Below, piece by piece: positions 22,791 to 35,197 of a DNA stretch of 64,000 nucleotides. The stretch covers positions 1,630,674 through 1,694,673 of the forward strand of contig JALMQS010000073.1 in the NCBI GenBank assembly GCA_024734495.1, in the 5' to 3' direction. Each line of letters opens with the position of its first letter. Positions within the stretch are counted from its first letter, which is position 1. The translations under genes were made by a program, and so were the position numbers. Under the pieces are notes generated by a model. It saw nothing but the letters and a program-made list of their open reading frames with translations, was not told the origin of the DNA and ran no database searches. The stretch comes from Forficula auricularia. Lineage: Eukaryota; Arthropoda; Insecta; Dermaptera; Forficulidae.

Positions 22791-25250
22791 GGCATGTAGA
22801 AAAATTTCCACAACACAGATTAGGAGGGAAACTTAGGGTAGTAATATTGGAGTATCAATAAAGATATTCCAGCAATAAAATCTTTATTATTTCTGTTAAA
22901 ATCGTATTTTGCCTTTCTCAAAGAAAATATTTTTAAAAATTTCTTAAAATTTCCATTGATAATGGGAAAATTTCTCTCAAAACGTTTGAATTTCAAATAA
23001 ACGTTTTCAGATTGCTTTTTTCATAAAAGATTTATATACCCCTCCTCCGCCTTTATCACTCTCCACACCACCTGCCCCCTGACCCCATCAAATCTATTCC
23101 CGTCCCCTTAATTCTTTCCCCTACTTCACCTCTGATCATCCCCACCAACCCTACCACCCGTCACTAGAGTAAAATTTTAAAAATCAATTTTTAGTAATTT
23201 GAAAAAGACAACCTACCTTGAATGCTAAAACTTAAAAACCCGAGGAGATAGAGCAGTGGTTCTTAACCCAATTTTGGGTCGCAAAAACATTTCTTTGGGT
23301 CGCGCAGTGTCGTTAATCAAATATTTTACCTACTATAATTATTTTCAATAAGTTTAAAAATATATTAATAATGAAGCTGTTGAAGCTTTTAAAATATATT
23401 TTAATTTATTCAATGCTATTAAAAATGAAAATAGTAAAAACACGTACTTTTTTATTAAATTTTACTTGGATCAAAAAGTCGCCTTGTTTATCTTAAAGAG
23501 GTCCGGAACAGCTTATCTATCTGATTGATCTTCGAAAAAATCTTTTGTATTTCTGCAGAGTGACAACTTTTGCCTACTAAATTTTTTAATAAAATAATTG
23601 TGAATAATGAGGTTATCTTTGTTTTGATAATAGCAATAAAAAGAATATTGAGATGAATTTTTTCTCATTATAAAAACATTTATTTAACCCGAAAACGATT
23701 TCAAGAAATAGATTTGGAATTCTACACTAGTGCTTTTGTTATATTTCTTTTGGCTGCAAATAACTTTGCAACACTAACATATTTCTCAAATTTGGTTCGC
23801 GGTCTTAAAAAGGTTAGGAACCACTGAGATAGAGCACTTTTACCCCAAAATGACTATATCTCCCTTAATGGTTTAGACTGTGCGTTAAGAATGAATGAAA
23901 CGTCACCTTCTCTATTTATATACCTTATCTTATCTTATTATCTTATTAAACAGGCAAAAATTCTATATATATATAATACTTTCGTATTTCCCGCTTTATA
24001 CTCACTTTAGATTTATTCTAAAGTTGGTATCAATTTGTTTATTCTCAAATATGTTATAAACTTACCTAGACAAATGTTTCTCAATGTCAAAATACACAAT
24101 TGTATAATTGCTATATTAATATTATAAACTATATATAATTATTGACTATAAAAATCGATTTGTTTTAGGTAAGATATTTTAATTAATTGTACATATCATT
24201 TGTAAACATATTTTAATTTAATAAATTAATTGTTTTAGCAATACATCCATTTATAGTCTTTTCAAAAACTTCTTAGGTTAGAAAGACACATTATATATAT
24301 ATCCGATCGGTTTCTCGAAAACGGCTCTAACGATTTGGATGAGATTCACGGGTTGGGAGGGTTTTGTGTTGGACATTCGATCTGTCCCGGTCTCATCTTC
24401 GGCTAAGTTGTTTTTGATGGGTTTTTTGTTAATTGAAATAATTATTCACAGGTGGTAGTCTCGATAAAAATGTATAATTACATTTTTATTCAATTTACTT
24501 TTAATTTTTAATTGGTTTTTTAATTTTAAATTCCACTAATAGATCATTATAAATATTAATATATATTTTAAAAGTTAGACAATTTAATTGATTGAGGGGA
24601 GAGGAGGGAAGGAATTCAAAATGGTATTGGAATAATTATCGGGAAAGAGGTTTTTTTCTTTAATTAGTTTTTTCCTCTTATTAAAAACAAGGACTAAAGA
24701 TGATCAAGGACACTCGATGGTGGAGAAGTAATCTCCGGAATCGAAGCTCAAAAACAATGTATGCATAAATTCATGTAAAATAATTGGTTTAATAAATAAA
24801 TTTATATTTTATATTATTAATTTAATTGATTAAAAATCGAATTTTTAAAACCCACAAACGTATTTTTTCTATATTAGAATTTGGCAATTTAATTGATGGA
24901 CTCAAAAGTTGTTATTTAATTAAAAAAAATTATTATACGGTATTTATTTATATACCTATACATATATACACATAATCTGTGGGCCACTACAAGGCTTGAA
25001 ATGCAAAAACTGGGTGAGGGCGCGGGGGCGAGGGTGGAGGTGACGGTGGTACGGCGAGGGAAGTGTTTTCGGGGCTGGGACGGAATTGGGGTGGATGTGG
25101 AGGTAGAGGGGTGCAGGAGGTGGGATGAAGTGGTGGGGATCCATGGGCGAGGGGGGTTCGGGAATTAATATATAGCTTTTAACTGAAGCAAAAAGTTACC
25201 GAGCATCGCTCGGTGGCCAAGTACTATTACGATATATGCATATATACTGC
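22791..25250. other. Intron 2 DNA without recognised gene
   Basis: Mostly AT-rich. A pair of inverted blocks (AGGTTAGGAACCACTGAGAT near 23810 and TAGAGCAGTGGTTCTTAACC near 23250) bounds a small TIR element resembling hAT MITEs (CAGTGGTTCTTAACC ends). A G-rich Helitron-like stretch lies at 24990-25145, followed by a hairpin ACCGAGCATCGCTCGGT near 25198. Confidence 0.45.
23251..23827. mobile_element. hAT-type element with CAGTGGTTCTTAACC ends
   Basis: GCAGTGGTTCTTAACCCAAT at about 23253 and AGGTTAGGAACCACTG ending near 23827 are inverted. The ends CAGTGGTTC...GAACCACTG are the familiar hAT type. The flanks GATAGAG(C) and AGATAGAG share GATAGAGC/GATAGAGC, consistent with an 8-bp duplication. 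No transposase frame survives. Confidence 0.65.
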
Positions 25251-25255
25251 ATAGT

Positions 25256-26453
25256 GGCGTAGCCAGAAAATTTTCATGGGGGGGGGGTCAATCCACAAAG
25301 CAAAATATTTTGTGGGAATTTTTTATTTTATTAAAACAAATAGTCCAGTTAAATTATATTTTTACCAGGAAAGTTTTGGGCTAGTTGTAATTTCTTCGAC
25401 TCTATGTTTTTTGGGTGTGCTGAATCCAAATCTGTTGTTTGGTAACAAAATTTCGTCCCAGGACATTGTCTAAAATGCAAAGAAAAGTAAAAAATCTCAT
25501 TTTTTGGCAGTTTCTATGACACTTTTGATACTGTCATGGAAATGCTGCTAGATATCTATAAATCTAAGAGTTTTATCAAAAAAGTGCTCCAAGTAAACGT
25601 TTAAGTCAATAAAATTTCCTAGACAATGAGATAGGAATCAAGTTTCTAGGAGGAGTGGTTTTCATTTTATGTAGGAAAAACAGCGATTTTTTGAAAAAAA
25701 AATGGATCATTTCCTATCATGGAAAATGCTAGATATCTATATACCTATCTAAGTGTTTCATCAAAAAATTGCTCCAAGTAAACGTTCAAGTGAATACTGA
25801 AAAACTTCGATTTTTTGCATTTAAAATGAAACTTTGTTTGAATTGTATCAAATTTAATCTAATTTAAAAATGTATAACGTGCTCCTTCATGGTCAAAATG
25901 GGAAAAAATCGAAAAAAGTGCGAGTTCTTGGGATTTGCGGAAACATAAAAAATACGCCAATTTTCAACTAGCGCTTGAGCCCGAGTTGTTCAGACAAAAA
26001 ACTTAGATAATCAAATGTCTAGGAAATTTTATTAACTTTCATTTTAAAAAGGAAGGCTATTTACAAAAAGTTGAGAGTTTTTGAGTGGTAAGCAAAAAAC
26101 CGCCAAAAAAATGAGATTTTTACCTCTTTTTGCATTTTTGACAATCTTCAGTCAAGAAATTTTGCTAAAAAACCTCAGATTCGGATTCAGCACATCCAAA
26201 AACATATGGGATCAAGAAATCAAAACTACTCCAAAACTTTCGAGGGAGGGGTCCTTTAGGGAACAATTTAACTGGACTAAAAAGGTACTTCAAGAAATTA
26301 AAAAAGAACATAATTCTTGATTAAACATATGAAATATATTTAATTACGGTTAGTTTGCCATAAGAAACGGTTTGTCGTTGCCGTTACTCATCCCATGAGC
26401 CCTGACCTTGTGTGGAGTTCTGACCCCCAAAACCTCCCCGTGGCTACGCCTCT
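25256..26453. mobile_element. FB1-related element with GTGGCGTAGCC-type ends
   Basis: The left end TAGTGGCGTAGCCAG (25256) is mirrored by GTGGCTACGCCTCTA ending at 26453. The interior is FB1 sequence. A target duplication is not evident because the flanks are TA-rich. It ends about 105 bp from exon 2. Confidence 0.5.
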
Positions 26454-26559
26454 ATATATATATCGAACTTCTTACTTTTTTAAAGTCTGTTAAAAAGATA
26501 AAATTGAATACATACTTATATAAATAAAAATAAATAAATAAAATGAAATAAATATTTAC

Positions 26560-26756
26560 CACCGCACTGTCGGGTAATGCTTTTTTGAGATTCATTAACA
26601 ATTCTAATTTATTTGCTTCTTTGTCACTTTCTATAACTTTCCCCTCACCTTCAACATACTCCTTGTCGTGAATTGTCACCGTAATTTTTTTAATTTGAGG
26701 TGTATAGGTAGGTTCGCACTTATCATCATCATCATCATCATCATTGGCCTTGGCAC
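26560..26756 (-). CDS. Exon 2: acidic N-terminal part of secreted protein
   Basis: The acceptor AATACAG ends at 26757 and the donor GTG|GTAAAT begins at 26559. The exon completes a Gly codon and encodes 65 further residues: AKAN, seven Asp (a GAT repeat), then KCEPTYTPQIKK and a charged amphipathic segment ending LKKALPDSAV. The first conserved Cys is here. The phase at the end is 0, matching exon 3. The Asp run is encoded by seven identical GAT codons and so could vary in length between individuals. The exon lies about 105 bp from the end of a repeat copy that begins with GTGGCGTAGCC-type sequence. Confidence 0.82.
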
Positions 26757-27239
26757 CTGTATTAGCAGATTAAGAAAAATCAGACAACGGCTAATGCTAA
26801 GACTATACAGAGTGGTTCACAATAAATTAAAGATCTGACATAATTAAACACACACCACACGACTTTATTTAATCCCTGCCCAGTGTCCTGTCTATCTATC
26901 TATCTATCTATAAAACAGGGAGCATGAGGTGTTTGTTTGTTACTTGATAAATATTGAACTACTGGGCTGATTTTGATGAAACCTCCACCAAACAGTTCCT
27001 ATGAATGAAGAGATTAGTATAGGCTATAGTTATTTGATAATTAATTATTAATTTTAATTTTAATGGCTATATAAAATTATTCAAAGATTATAAAAAAAAG
27101 ATGGGAGTAAATCAATCTAACATCTTCCTCTGGCGCCAGAATTTACAATTAAATATGGAAAAAAATTTATTTTCAGAAAAATATTTTTAAAATTTTGACA
27201 ATTACCTATAGGGTATATTAATTCTTCTTTTTCTTTTTT

Positions 27240-27505
27240 AAGTGCCATATTAGGTCTCCCTGGCGTTTCGGCTCCTCTCCACATATGCCTGTGCTGAGTG
27301 TGTTAAGCTGTTTTTACACAGATATACGGGACCTACTTTTTAACGCTGGTTCCGAACGGCTAGTTTGGAGAGGTTACTAGGCAACTATACTCTTGGTAGG
27401 TTGCCATTGCTTTCCAAGAAGAGGCGACTGTAAATATCTGCAGACGTACTAGCGTACTTCAAGCCAACGGCCCGGCGCTCTAACCACTGACCCACAGACG
27501 CCTCG
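27240..27505 (-). mobile_element. Degenerate tRNA-derived SINE
   Basis: The minus strand starts GGCGTCTGTGGGTCAGTGGTTAGAGCGCC-like (box A region GTCAGTGGTTAGAGC), then a decayed box B, then an unrelated body ending near a T-rich tail. It sits in intron 1. Confidence 0.55.
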
Positions 27506-27550
27506 TATATTAATTAATTAATAATATTTATTGTGATTATTAATTTTATT

Positions 27551-27905
27551 AATTATTACTTTACCATACAGGGTATGGTCAAGTATTGTAATCGTGCATG
27601 AAAAAGTGGGTTTTTTTGTTTCTTTTTTTCGAAATATCTCAAAAACGTCTGAAACTATATTGAAAAAAAAAAAAATTGGGCAAAACCATAGCATTTCGGT
27701 CAACAAAAAAGCTCCAATAAGTGAACATCGAAAAAATTATATTTTTCGAGATAAAAACTGTTTTGTCAAAATGTCTGTTAGTCTGTTATTCTGTCAGTCA
27801 GTTAGTCTGTGCATTACCAAATTTTAAATATTAAAAAAATAAAAATCTAGGCCCTTGTACCAAACTCAACCAGAAGTGTAGGGTAAAGTCAAGTGGATGG
27901 CCACA
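27551..27905 (-). repeat. FB2 repeat copy, internally deleted
   Basis: ACTTTACCATACAGGGTATGG (hairpin ACCATAC/GTATGGT) at 27556 and GTCAAGTGGATGGCCACAC at the other end, with the middle lost. Confidence 0.65.
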
Positions 27906-28479
27906 CTGAAAAACCAATTTCTTTATAATAAATATATTGATAGAGTTGAGCATTTTTATTGAGCTCTTATTTATTCCAAAGATATTTTATTAATAATCAA
28001 GATATATCGAAATCATTCCAAATATGAGCAAATTTTTAGGTATTTAATCCAAATATATTGTATACTTGAGTGATCTATTTTATTCTATTAGATATCTCTT
28101 AATATCAAATGAATGTCCTGTTTACTTCTAGTGAAAACTTATTTTATATAAACGAAAGTTTTTTTTAATCATAAAACAACTTAGATTTTTTGCGAATAGT
28201 GATATCTTAATAATTAAGATATTTAAAAAAAATTAACAAAAATTAATTGTTTTTTTTTAATTTTATAACCCACTATAAGATTGTAAGAAATATTGATATA
28301 TATTAAAATTAGATTACCTGGTTCCTTAAATTAAATATAATAATTAATTCAAATTTTTATCTAATTAATTCAACCAAATGAATAATTAAAATAAATATTT
28401 ATATAATTCATTTGATTGAATATAGATTCTACATCAAATGAATATACTCATCTTCTAGTCAGAAATACACATATTATAT

Positions 28480-28695
28480 ATATATCTATATAATATAAAA
28501 TTCTTTGCCCGATACACTCACTCACTCACTCACTCATCAGAACAGCCAGAACCACTGGACATAGAAACATGAAATTTGGAGAGGATATTACATCTATGAC
28601 ATAGGGGCTCACTAAGAAAGAATTTTTCGAAATTCGACCCCTATGGGGGTCAAAGGGGGCAGAGTGTGTTTTCACTGATTATGCGATATCTCTTA
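28480..28695 (+). mobile_element. Helitron-like 5' segment
   Basis: TTCTTTGCCCGATACACTCA, a CACT microsatellite, and ACATAGAAACATGAAATTTG are found here and at 30050 and 32540. The Harbinger element interrupts it at 28696; the sequence resumes at 29378. Confidence 0.55.
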
Positions 28696-29377
28696 GGGTC
28701 CCCGCAGACTGCAGACTTTTTATCGGCCGATAGTTTAGTCGGGTTGGGCTGAAAGTGCGCACACCGAGCCAACTAAACAGTTTGGTTGGTGAACAGGGCG
28801 CAGACTATCCAACAGCCGCCCGACTATTCTCGAACTAGTTTGTAACTGACTGTTGAAGCGGTCGCACAATGAAAATATTGTCCAGAAAAATTATTGCTCT
28901 CATCATACTCCGGAGGAGGAAAATCAAGAAGAGATTCCGAGAGTATTGGGTGCATCACATTCTCAGTTAGTGGAAAATTTTACACTATGCATTCCAAATT
29001 ACTTGATTACCCGAAAATTTTTTTCGCCTATTATCGAATGAGCATTACCAGCTTCAATGAACTTGTCAAGCTAATTGGACCAGCAATAGCGAAGGAGGAT
29101 ACAAATAGAGACAGAGAAACATACAAACAGAGCGAACTGAACTATCGGCCGACTAAACAATCGTCATGTATGCGCAGGCGGTATGCGCCAATACTGATAA
29201 AACAGTCGGCCGATAGTTGGCCGACAGATTAGTTTGAATGTAATCGGGTAGCCCATCAAACTTTTTTATCGGCCGATACTGAATCGCTGTAGTGTGCGCA
29301 TATGCATTCCTCTCCATACTGATTAAGAAGCCGACCAAACTATCGGCCGATAAAAAGTCTGCAGTCTGCGAGGGCTC
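28696..29377 (+). mobile_element. PIF/Harbinger element, TTA target duplication
   Basis: GGGTCCCCGCAGACTGCAGA (28696) is mirrored by TCTGCAGTCTGCGAGGGCTC (to 29377). TIRs run about 48 bp and include TTTTTATCGGCCGATAGTTT. TTA precedes (28693-28695) and follows (29378-29380). The unoccupied sequence ATATCTCTTAAGGACGATAA occurs at 30246, which proves the insertion point and 3-bp duplication. At 682 bp it is a non-autonomous remnant with a fragment of transposase. Confidence 0.88.
28869..29130 (+). pseudogene. Harbinger transposase N-terminal fragment, frameshifted
   Basis: From ATG 28869 the frame gives MKILSRKIIALIILRRRKIK, then KRFREYWVHHILS; the RRRK...YWVHHI arrangement is typical of the start of Harbinger transposases. 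After a shift to the frame of 28894, GKFYTMHSKLLDYPKIFFAY, YRMSITSFNELVKLIGPAI and KEDTNRDR follow, matching the conserved FRMS-x-x-F-x-x-L...I-x-x-x-DTN-x-R segment. The DDE catalytic part is absent. Confidence 0.7.
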
Positions 29378-30045
29378 TTAAGGACGATAAAATATCTATT
29401 TGCTTTTTACTTATAAAAATACTAAATTAAAATATCTAAAAACTAATTTCAGGATTTTTTCAAATTAATTTAAATAAACAAATTAAGCTTAAAACTAAGG
29501 TATAAATACTATGAGTTGGAGAAAGATGTGTAGAGATGATCCGTAAGAAAGCCTAAAATGGCAAGGCCAGAAATGCATCCACCGATGAATTCTGTTTCCT
29601 CAAAAGGAAAAAAATGTCTGCACCCCATGGTCCAGAGAAAGAATGATAGTTGTAATAGAGATGAGACAAATACAATCCACAGGGGAAAATGCATCAACCA
29701 AATAGTCGAGAGAAAATAAACACAACAGCTCCGCGGAATGTAAATAATCAAATGAAAAAAATATTAATTAGTAAACAAACTAAACAATAGTGATTATCCA
29801 GATGGCAGTGGTCAGAGAATACCCTAGTGAGCTCTGGCCCGCTTTTTAGATAGATTGGGGAATTATAAAATTTTGCGAACCGATTTATGAAAAAAAAACT
29901 AGTATTCGAGACAAACTATGTTTTGGCTCGATCAAAAGCCACTTCAACCACATTATTTGTAAACACACATGCTTTGTTATGAATCCATCTGTAATCTTAT
30001 GATTTAAACACCTGTTAATTAAAAACAAAAAAAAATCCTAATTTT
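29378..30045. other. Repeat remnant and AT-rich DNA
   Basis: The first 90 bases continue the Helitron-like sequence. The rest, to 30045, has no recognised gene. Confidence 0.4.
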
Positions 30046-31320
30046 AATATATAAAATTCTTTGCCCGATACACTCACTCACTCATTCACTCATCATCAAA
30101 ATAGCCAGAACCACTGGATATAGAAACATGAAATTTGGAGAGGATATTACATCTATGACATAGGGGCTCACTAAGAAAGGATTTTTCAAAATTCGACCCC
30201 TAATGGGGTCAAATGGGACAAAGTGTGTTTTCACTTATTATGCGATATCTCTTAAGGACGATAAAATATCGACTTGCTTTTTACTTATAAAAATTCTAAA
30301 TTAAAATATCTAAAAATTAATTTCAGGATTTTTTCGAAATTCGACCCCTAACGGGGTCAAAAGGGGCAAAATATCTTTGCAATGTGTTTACACTAATTAT
30401 GCATTTTCAATTAAGAACGATAAGATATCTACTTGATTTTTACTTAATAAAATTCTAAATACCAAATATCTAAAAAGTAATTTCAGAATTTTTTGAAATT
30501 CGACTCCCAACTATCCAAAATGTGAGTGGGGGCAAAAATTAAAACTCTCTCCTATCTTGATCAAATTTTGTAGAGTTATTCTTTATTACTTTAAGAAACT
30601 ATTCCTGTATAAATCAACTATCAAAATTGTCTGTATGGGGCGGAGGGGGGAGGGCAATTTATAGAAATTTTTAGCTTTTTATTATATTCACTCTTTAGAA
30701 AACTGAGAGTTATTTATTTGCAAATATATAAAAAATAATTTCAAGATTTTTTGTAATCCGACACCCCCACCCCCTCAACTATCCAAAATGTGAGTGGGGG
30801 CAAAAATTAAAACACTCTCCGATCTTGATCAAATTTTGTAGGTTATTCTTTATTACTTTAAGAAACTATTCCTGTAAAAATCAACTATCAAAATTGACTG
30901 TATGGAGGCGAAAGGGGGGGGGGCAAAATATAGAAATTTTTAGCTTTTTTATACATTTACTCTTTAGAAAACTGAGAGTTATTTATTTGCAAATATCTAA
31001 AAAACAAGTTCAACCTGTCAAAATGTGAGTGGGGCAAAAAATTAATACTCTCTCCGATATAGATCAAATTTTGTAATGTTAGTTTTTAAGACTATATAAA
31101 ATGTATGCTGTAAAAATCAATAGCCAAAATGAGTGGGTGGGGGCGAAAGAGGGGGCAAAATATTACAATTCTAAACACTGTTCGATCTGGAACAAATTTA
31201 CTACGGTTATTCTTTTAAAAACTGTGAGTAAACTTTTGTATCATTTTTATTAAAATTACATAAATTTAATTGAAATTATATATTCTATATATTTTAAAGA
31301 AAAAATAATTTCCTTATCTA
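30046..31320 (+). repeat. Helitron-like segment with three tandem units
   Basis: It starts TTCTTTGCCCGATACACTCA. From about 30507 a unit of roughly 250 bp (CTATCCAAAATGTGAGTGGG ... GAGAGTTATTTATTTGCAAA) is repeated three times to 31150, each ending in a G-run. Confidence 0.6.
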
Positions 31321-32526
31321 TCTATATATATAAAATTAAGGTTTTGTCTGTACATTGGTCCAAATCACGCCAAATTTTGGTTGCACACGTTTCAAGCAAA
31401 GTTATGAACGAAAACACCCTCAACAAAATTCCTGTCTGTATGTCTGTCTGTCTGTTTCAGTGGTTTCCGCGAAAAGTTGCTCACGATTCACGTCAAAACG
31501 GCTGAAGGGATTATTATGAAATTTCATATTTGTATCAGAGGTCTTCTAACTTACGTTTTTAGCTATATAACGTTTTGATATTTTGACCCCAAAAGGGGGT
31601 TTGGGGGGGTGCACGAATGAAAATTATCAAATAACTCTTAAACTATTAACTCTACGGGAAATTTTATAATGAGCAAAGTTGTAGGGGATGTGATTTCTGA
31701 CAACTTTTGTTTAAAAAAATTCCCCCCAAAAACCACCCAAAAAGGGGGGAAGGAGAAAAATATATAAATTCTTGCCCTTGGAGCAAACTCAACCAAATTT
31801 TGTATACATAATCTGTAGGCCTCTAGAGAGCTAGAAATGCAAAAACTAACCACCCAAAATGGGGGGGGGGTCAAAAAATGAAAATTCTTGCTCTTGGACC
31901 AAACTCAACCAAATTTTGTTTACATAATCTGTGGGTCACTAGAAGGCTAGAAATGCAAAAACTGGGTGCGGGGGTGGAGTGGGGGTGGGTTAGGGCATGG
32001 GATGCGCGGAGTGGAATGGCGGTGGAGTGAGGGAGTATGGCGGAGTAGGGGGGGGTGCAAGGTTGGTGGATGGGGGTTCAGGTGAGGGTCCAGTGGCGTA
32101 GTGGGGTGGTACGGGGTGGGGGTCCGAGGTGGGGGGGTGCAGGTTAGAGTGTTGAAGTGGTGGTGTGGGGGCGGGGGTTGGGGTGCTGGGTGGGATTCGT
32201 GGAGTGTGGTGGGTGGGAGTGGGGGTGAGGTTGGGGTTCGTGGGTTGGGGGCCCGAGGTGGGTGGGGTGAGGGTTGGGGTGGTGGTGTGGGGGCGGGGGT
32301 TGGGGTGCTGGGTGGGTTTCGGGGAGTGTGGTGGGTTGGAGTGGGGGGTGAGGTTTGGGTTCTGTGGTATGGGGGCGGGGGTTGGGCACGGGTTCATGGT
32401 GCGGGGGTAGGGGTGCTGGATGGGTCGGGGGGAGTGTAGTGTGAGGGTGGGATTCGTGGGTTGGGGGTCCAGGGGGCGTGCCCCCTGGCTAGCAAGAGGG
32501 CCGCCGAAGGCGAGCCTTGCAGCTAG
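31321..32526 (+). mobile_element. Non-autonomous Helitron-like element
   Basis: It begins TCTATATATATAAAATTAAG after A (31320) and ends GGCGAGCCTTGCAGCTAG before T (32527). Helitrons start with TC, end with CTRR after a GC hairpin, and insert between A and T; all of these fit. The last 550 bp are strikingly G-rich on this strand (31970-32460). Immediately after CTAG another copy starts (TCTATCTATATATA). Open frames in the G-rich part are low-complexity artefacts. Confidence 0.65.
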
Positions 32527-32770
32527 TCTATCTATATATATATAATTATTTGCCCGATACACTCACTCAGTCATTCATCATCAAAACAGCCAGAACCACT
32601 GGACATAGAAACATGAAATTTGGATAAAACATACTTTTTTGCGAATGGAGTTTTTTTTTTAAATTAATTTTGGAGACCTAATAATCACATGCCGAGACGC
32701 TGCCCGCCAGGGCCACCCGCCCGGAGGGCCGAGCTATCAGAAGGCGTGCCGAAGGCCGCCTGAAGACAGC
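32527..32770 (+). repeat. Helitron-like start joined to GC-rich tail
   Basis: TTTGCCCGATACACTCACTC is followed after 80 bp by the block ACATGCCGAGACGCTGCCCG, shared with 10340-10480. Confidence 0.5.
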
Positions 32771-33369
32771 TCGGTCATACTATAAATATAAAATTTCAAT
32801 TTTACATCACTTCTTGTCGTAATTACGTATTATTTCATTTAAATACCCAACTGTTAAATTTAACTATTCCATTATTTTACTAAAATAACAATATTTCATA
32901 ATATATGTGTTCAATATTTTTTATTTATAATAAATATATGTAATTTCCGACTAGAAGATGAGTATATTCATTTGATGTAGAATCTATATACAACCAAATG
33001 AATTATGTAAATATTTATTTTGATTATTCATTTGAGTTGAATTAATTAGATAAAAATTGGAATTAATTATTATGGTATTTTTGATTTAAGGAATAAGGTA
33101 CATCTAATTTTAATATATATTAATATTTCTTATAATCTTATAGTGGGTTTTAAAATTAAAAAAAATAAACTGCAACGCTTGCTAAACTTTATCCAAATTC
33201 ATTTGAAATATTAATATGTTCTTGAGTAAAGTACTTTAAAATATAATTTTACTAAAAACTTTATTTAACCTTTTTTGTGGTCCCCAAGGTACTTAATTAG
33301 GATATTAAATTTCATCAAAATTGGTTAAGTCATTTTCAAGATATTTAGAAAAAACTAAAAAAGTACTGA

Positions 33370-33790
33370 AATAAAGTACTAATGTTTGTGGACCGATATG
33401 TACCAAAAACCAATCAGCGCTTCATTTTGTTAAACCAATGGTAGGCTTTCAATTTCATTTCAATCAGCGCAAAGGTGTGGAAAAAATCGTGGACGAAAAA
33501 AACGATAACACACACACACACATACATACATCCATCCATCCATCAGTCCCCACGCACTTCCAAAAAAATGGCACTTTTTGGCCTCTCGACGAGATTCCAG
33601 GTAATTTTTGGCAAAACCGTCACGTGCTAAAATTCAATCTCATTGAATACTTCAATTTGTGACCTTAATTGAGTCTATGGGTTCCGTAGTCTTTACCTGA
33701 GGACCCTTTGAAGTCGCGCTTGCCTCGAGAGCGATTCCAATACTTTCTCCCATGCTTCGCATTGGATAAAGTAAAAACAATTAATAATGT
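33370..33790 (-). repeat. Repeat with terminal hairpin CCATGCTTCGCATTGG
   Basis: On the minus strand it starts TTTACTTTATCCAATGCGAA (hairpin GCATGG/CCAATGC). The same end is at 48248 and a partial one at 17752. It contains CACACACACA and CATCCATCCATC microsatellites (33510-33545) and interrupts the right arm of the long-TIR element. Confidence 0.6.
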
Positions 33791-34063
33791 AAAGAGAATT
33801 TTTGTTAATTTTTTTATACATCTTTATTATTAAGATATCAATATTTGAAAACAATTTATGTCGTTTTATGATAAAAAAAACATTTGTTTAGATAGAAGTA
33901 TCACTCGACAGTAAACTAACACTAAGAGATATCTAATAGAATAAAAATAGATCACTCAAGTATATAATATATTTGGATTAAATACCTAAAAATTTGGTCA
34001 TATTTGGAATGATTTCGATATCTCTTGATTATTAATAAAATATCTTTGGAATAAATTTATAAT

Positions 34064-34262
34064 TTTCTCATTAATATATTAAAGAATAATTAACATATTA
34101 ACGAGAATTGTTTTGATCGCGCTTTTTAAACAAGATATATATCGCGAGACTACTGCTGGTTGACTTAAGACTCAGCAGACTTCAATAGCTTCAACCAGCA
34201 GTAGTCTCGCGATATATATCTTGTTTAAAAAGCGCGATCAAAACAATTCTCGTTAATATGTT
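34064..34262. repeat. Perfect-looking 190-bp palindrome
   Basis: GACTACTGCTGGTTG at 34146 is mirrored by CAACCAGCAGTAGTC near 34193; arms of about 95 bp around a short loop, rich in GCGCTTTTTAAACAAGATAT. Related ends occur at 46225 and 52610. Confidence 0.75.
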
Positions 34263-34311
34263 TTTTTATGAAAATGATGAGAGAAGGAGTTACACCAAAA
34301 AGGTGCAATCC

Positions 34312-35197
34312 CTAAAGCCCTGGGTTGGCCCCTCCATCGTGAAACGAAGAAGAAAGAATTTTATGGGCTGTGCGGGGGTCGAAGGTATCTATGGTTTTAA
34401 ATAGCTGAAGGTTATAAGTCGCGGGGAAGATGGTGGCAGGGAGCGAGTTCCAGTCTCTGGAGGTCATAGGGATAAAAGAGTTGGCGAAAGCGCTTGTTCG
34501 ACTTTTATCCAATTTGACAGCGAAGGGGTGCTGAGCGTTCGAAAACCGCGTGTTTCTCGTAAAGAGGGCTTTAGGGGGGATAATTGATTTCAGCTCGACT
34601 GAACAGGCACCGTGATAGTATCTGTAGTACAGGGAAAGGGCAGAAACGGTTCTTCGGTGAGCTAGGGAGTCGAGTGAGTTGGTTAGAGCCGGGTCTCCTA
34701 TTAGTTTAATCGCATCCAGTGTAGCAAGAGAATGCTTGGAGGCACCCCTCCACAGATGAGAGCCATATTCGAGACAGGGACGAATTTGAGCCTTATACAG
34801 TATAAGAAGTTGACTGAGAGTACAACAGCGTCTAGATCTAAATAGGAGACCAAGCTTGTGCGCTGCAGCTTTAGCAGTGGTTGAGATATGGTCATTCCAT
34901 GAAAGGTCAGACCCTAGAGTTACGCCTAGCATTAAAATTTTATCCCTGAATTCTAGTGAGTTTGAGTCGAATGATATGTTTGGGAGGTTTCTGTCGACGC
35001 GCCTAGAAATAAGGCAACACTGAGTTTTCACTACATTGAAGTTAACTAAGTTTTGGGATCCCCAGTTTTTAAGTTTGCATAAGTCTAAATTAATTGAAGA
35101 GGCAATGTCTGCACGGTTTTTATGCGATGCAGGGGCGTTATGTAGGGTGCTGTCATCTGCGTAACAATGTACCGGATTGGAGGTAGAAGGTGTTAAT
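34312..35197 (-). pseudogene. Jockey/I-type LINE reverse transcriptase, 3' fragment
   Basis: Minus-strand coding begins with HCYADDSTLHN (near 35160), the YADD catalytic motif C. It runs without a break through NWGSQNLVNF, LGVTLGSDLSWNDHI, AQIRPCLEYGSHLWRGA and LPATIFPATYNLQLFK to a stop at 34312. This is the standard RT C-terminus of Jockey/I-clade LINEs. The 5' end is truncated just upstream of YADD, and a T-run follows at 34262. It is inserted in the arm adjoining the palindrome at 34064-34262. Confidence 0.85.

Noticed and set aside
31990..32562. Pro-rich 190-codon ORF on the minus strand and overlapping Gly-rich ORFs
   Set aside because: Low-complexity translation of the G-rich Helitron-like tail; open in several frames at once and repeated in other copies without frame conservation. 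The same applies to 18801-19153, 24956-25144, 41524-41838 and 44056-44404.
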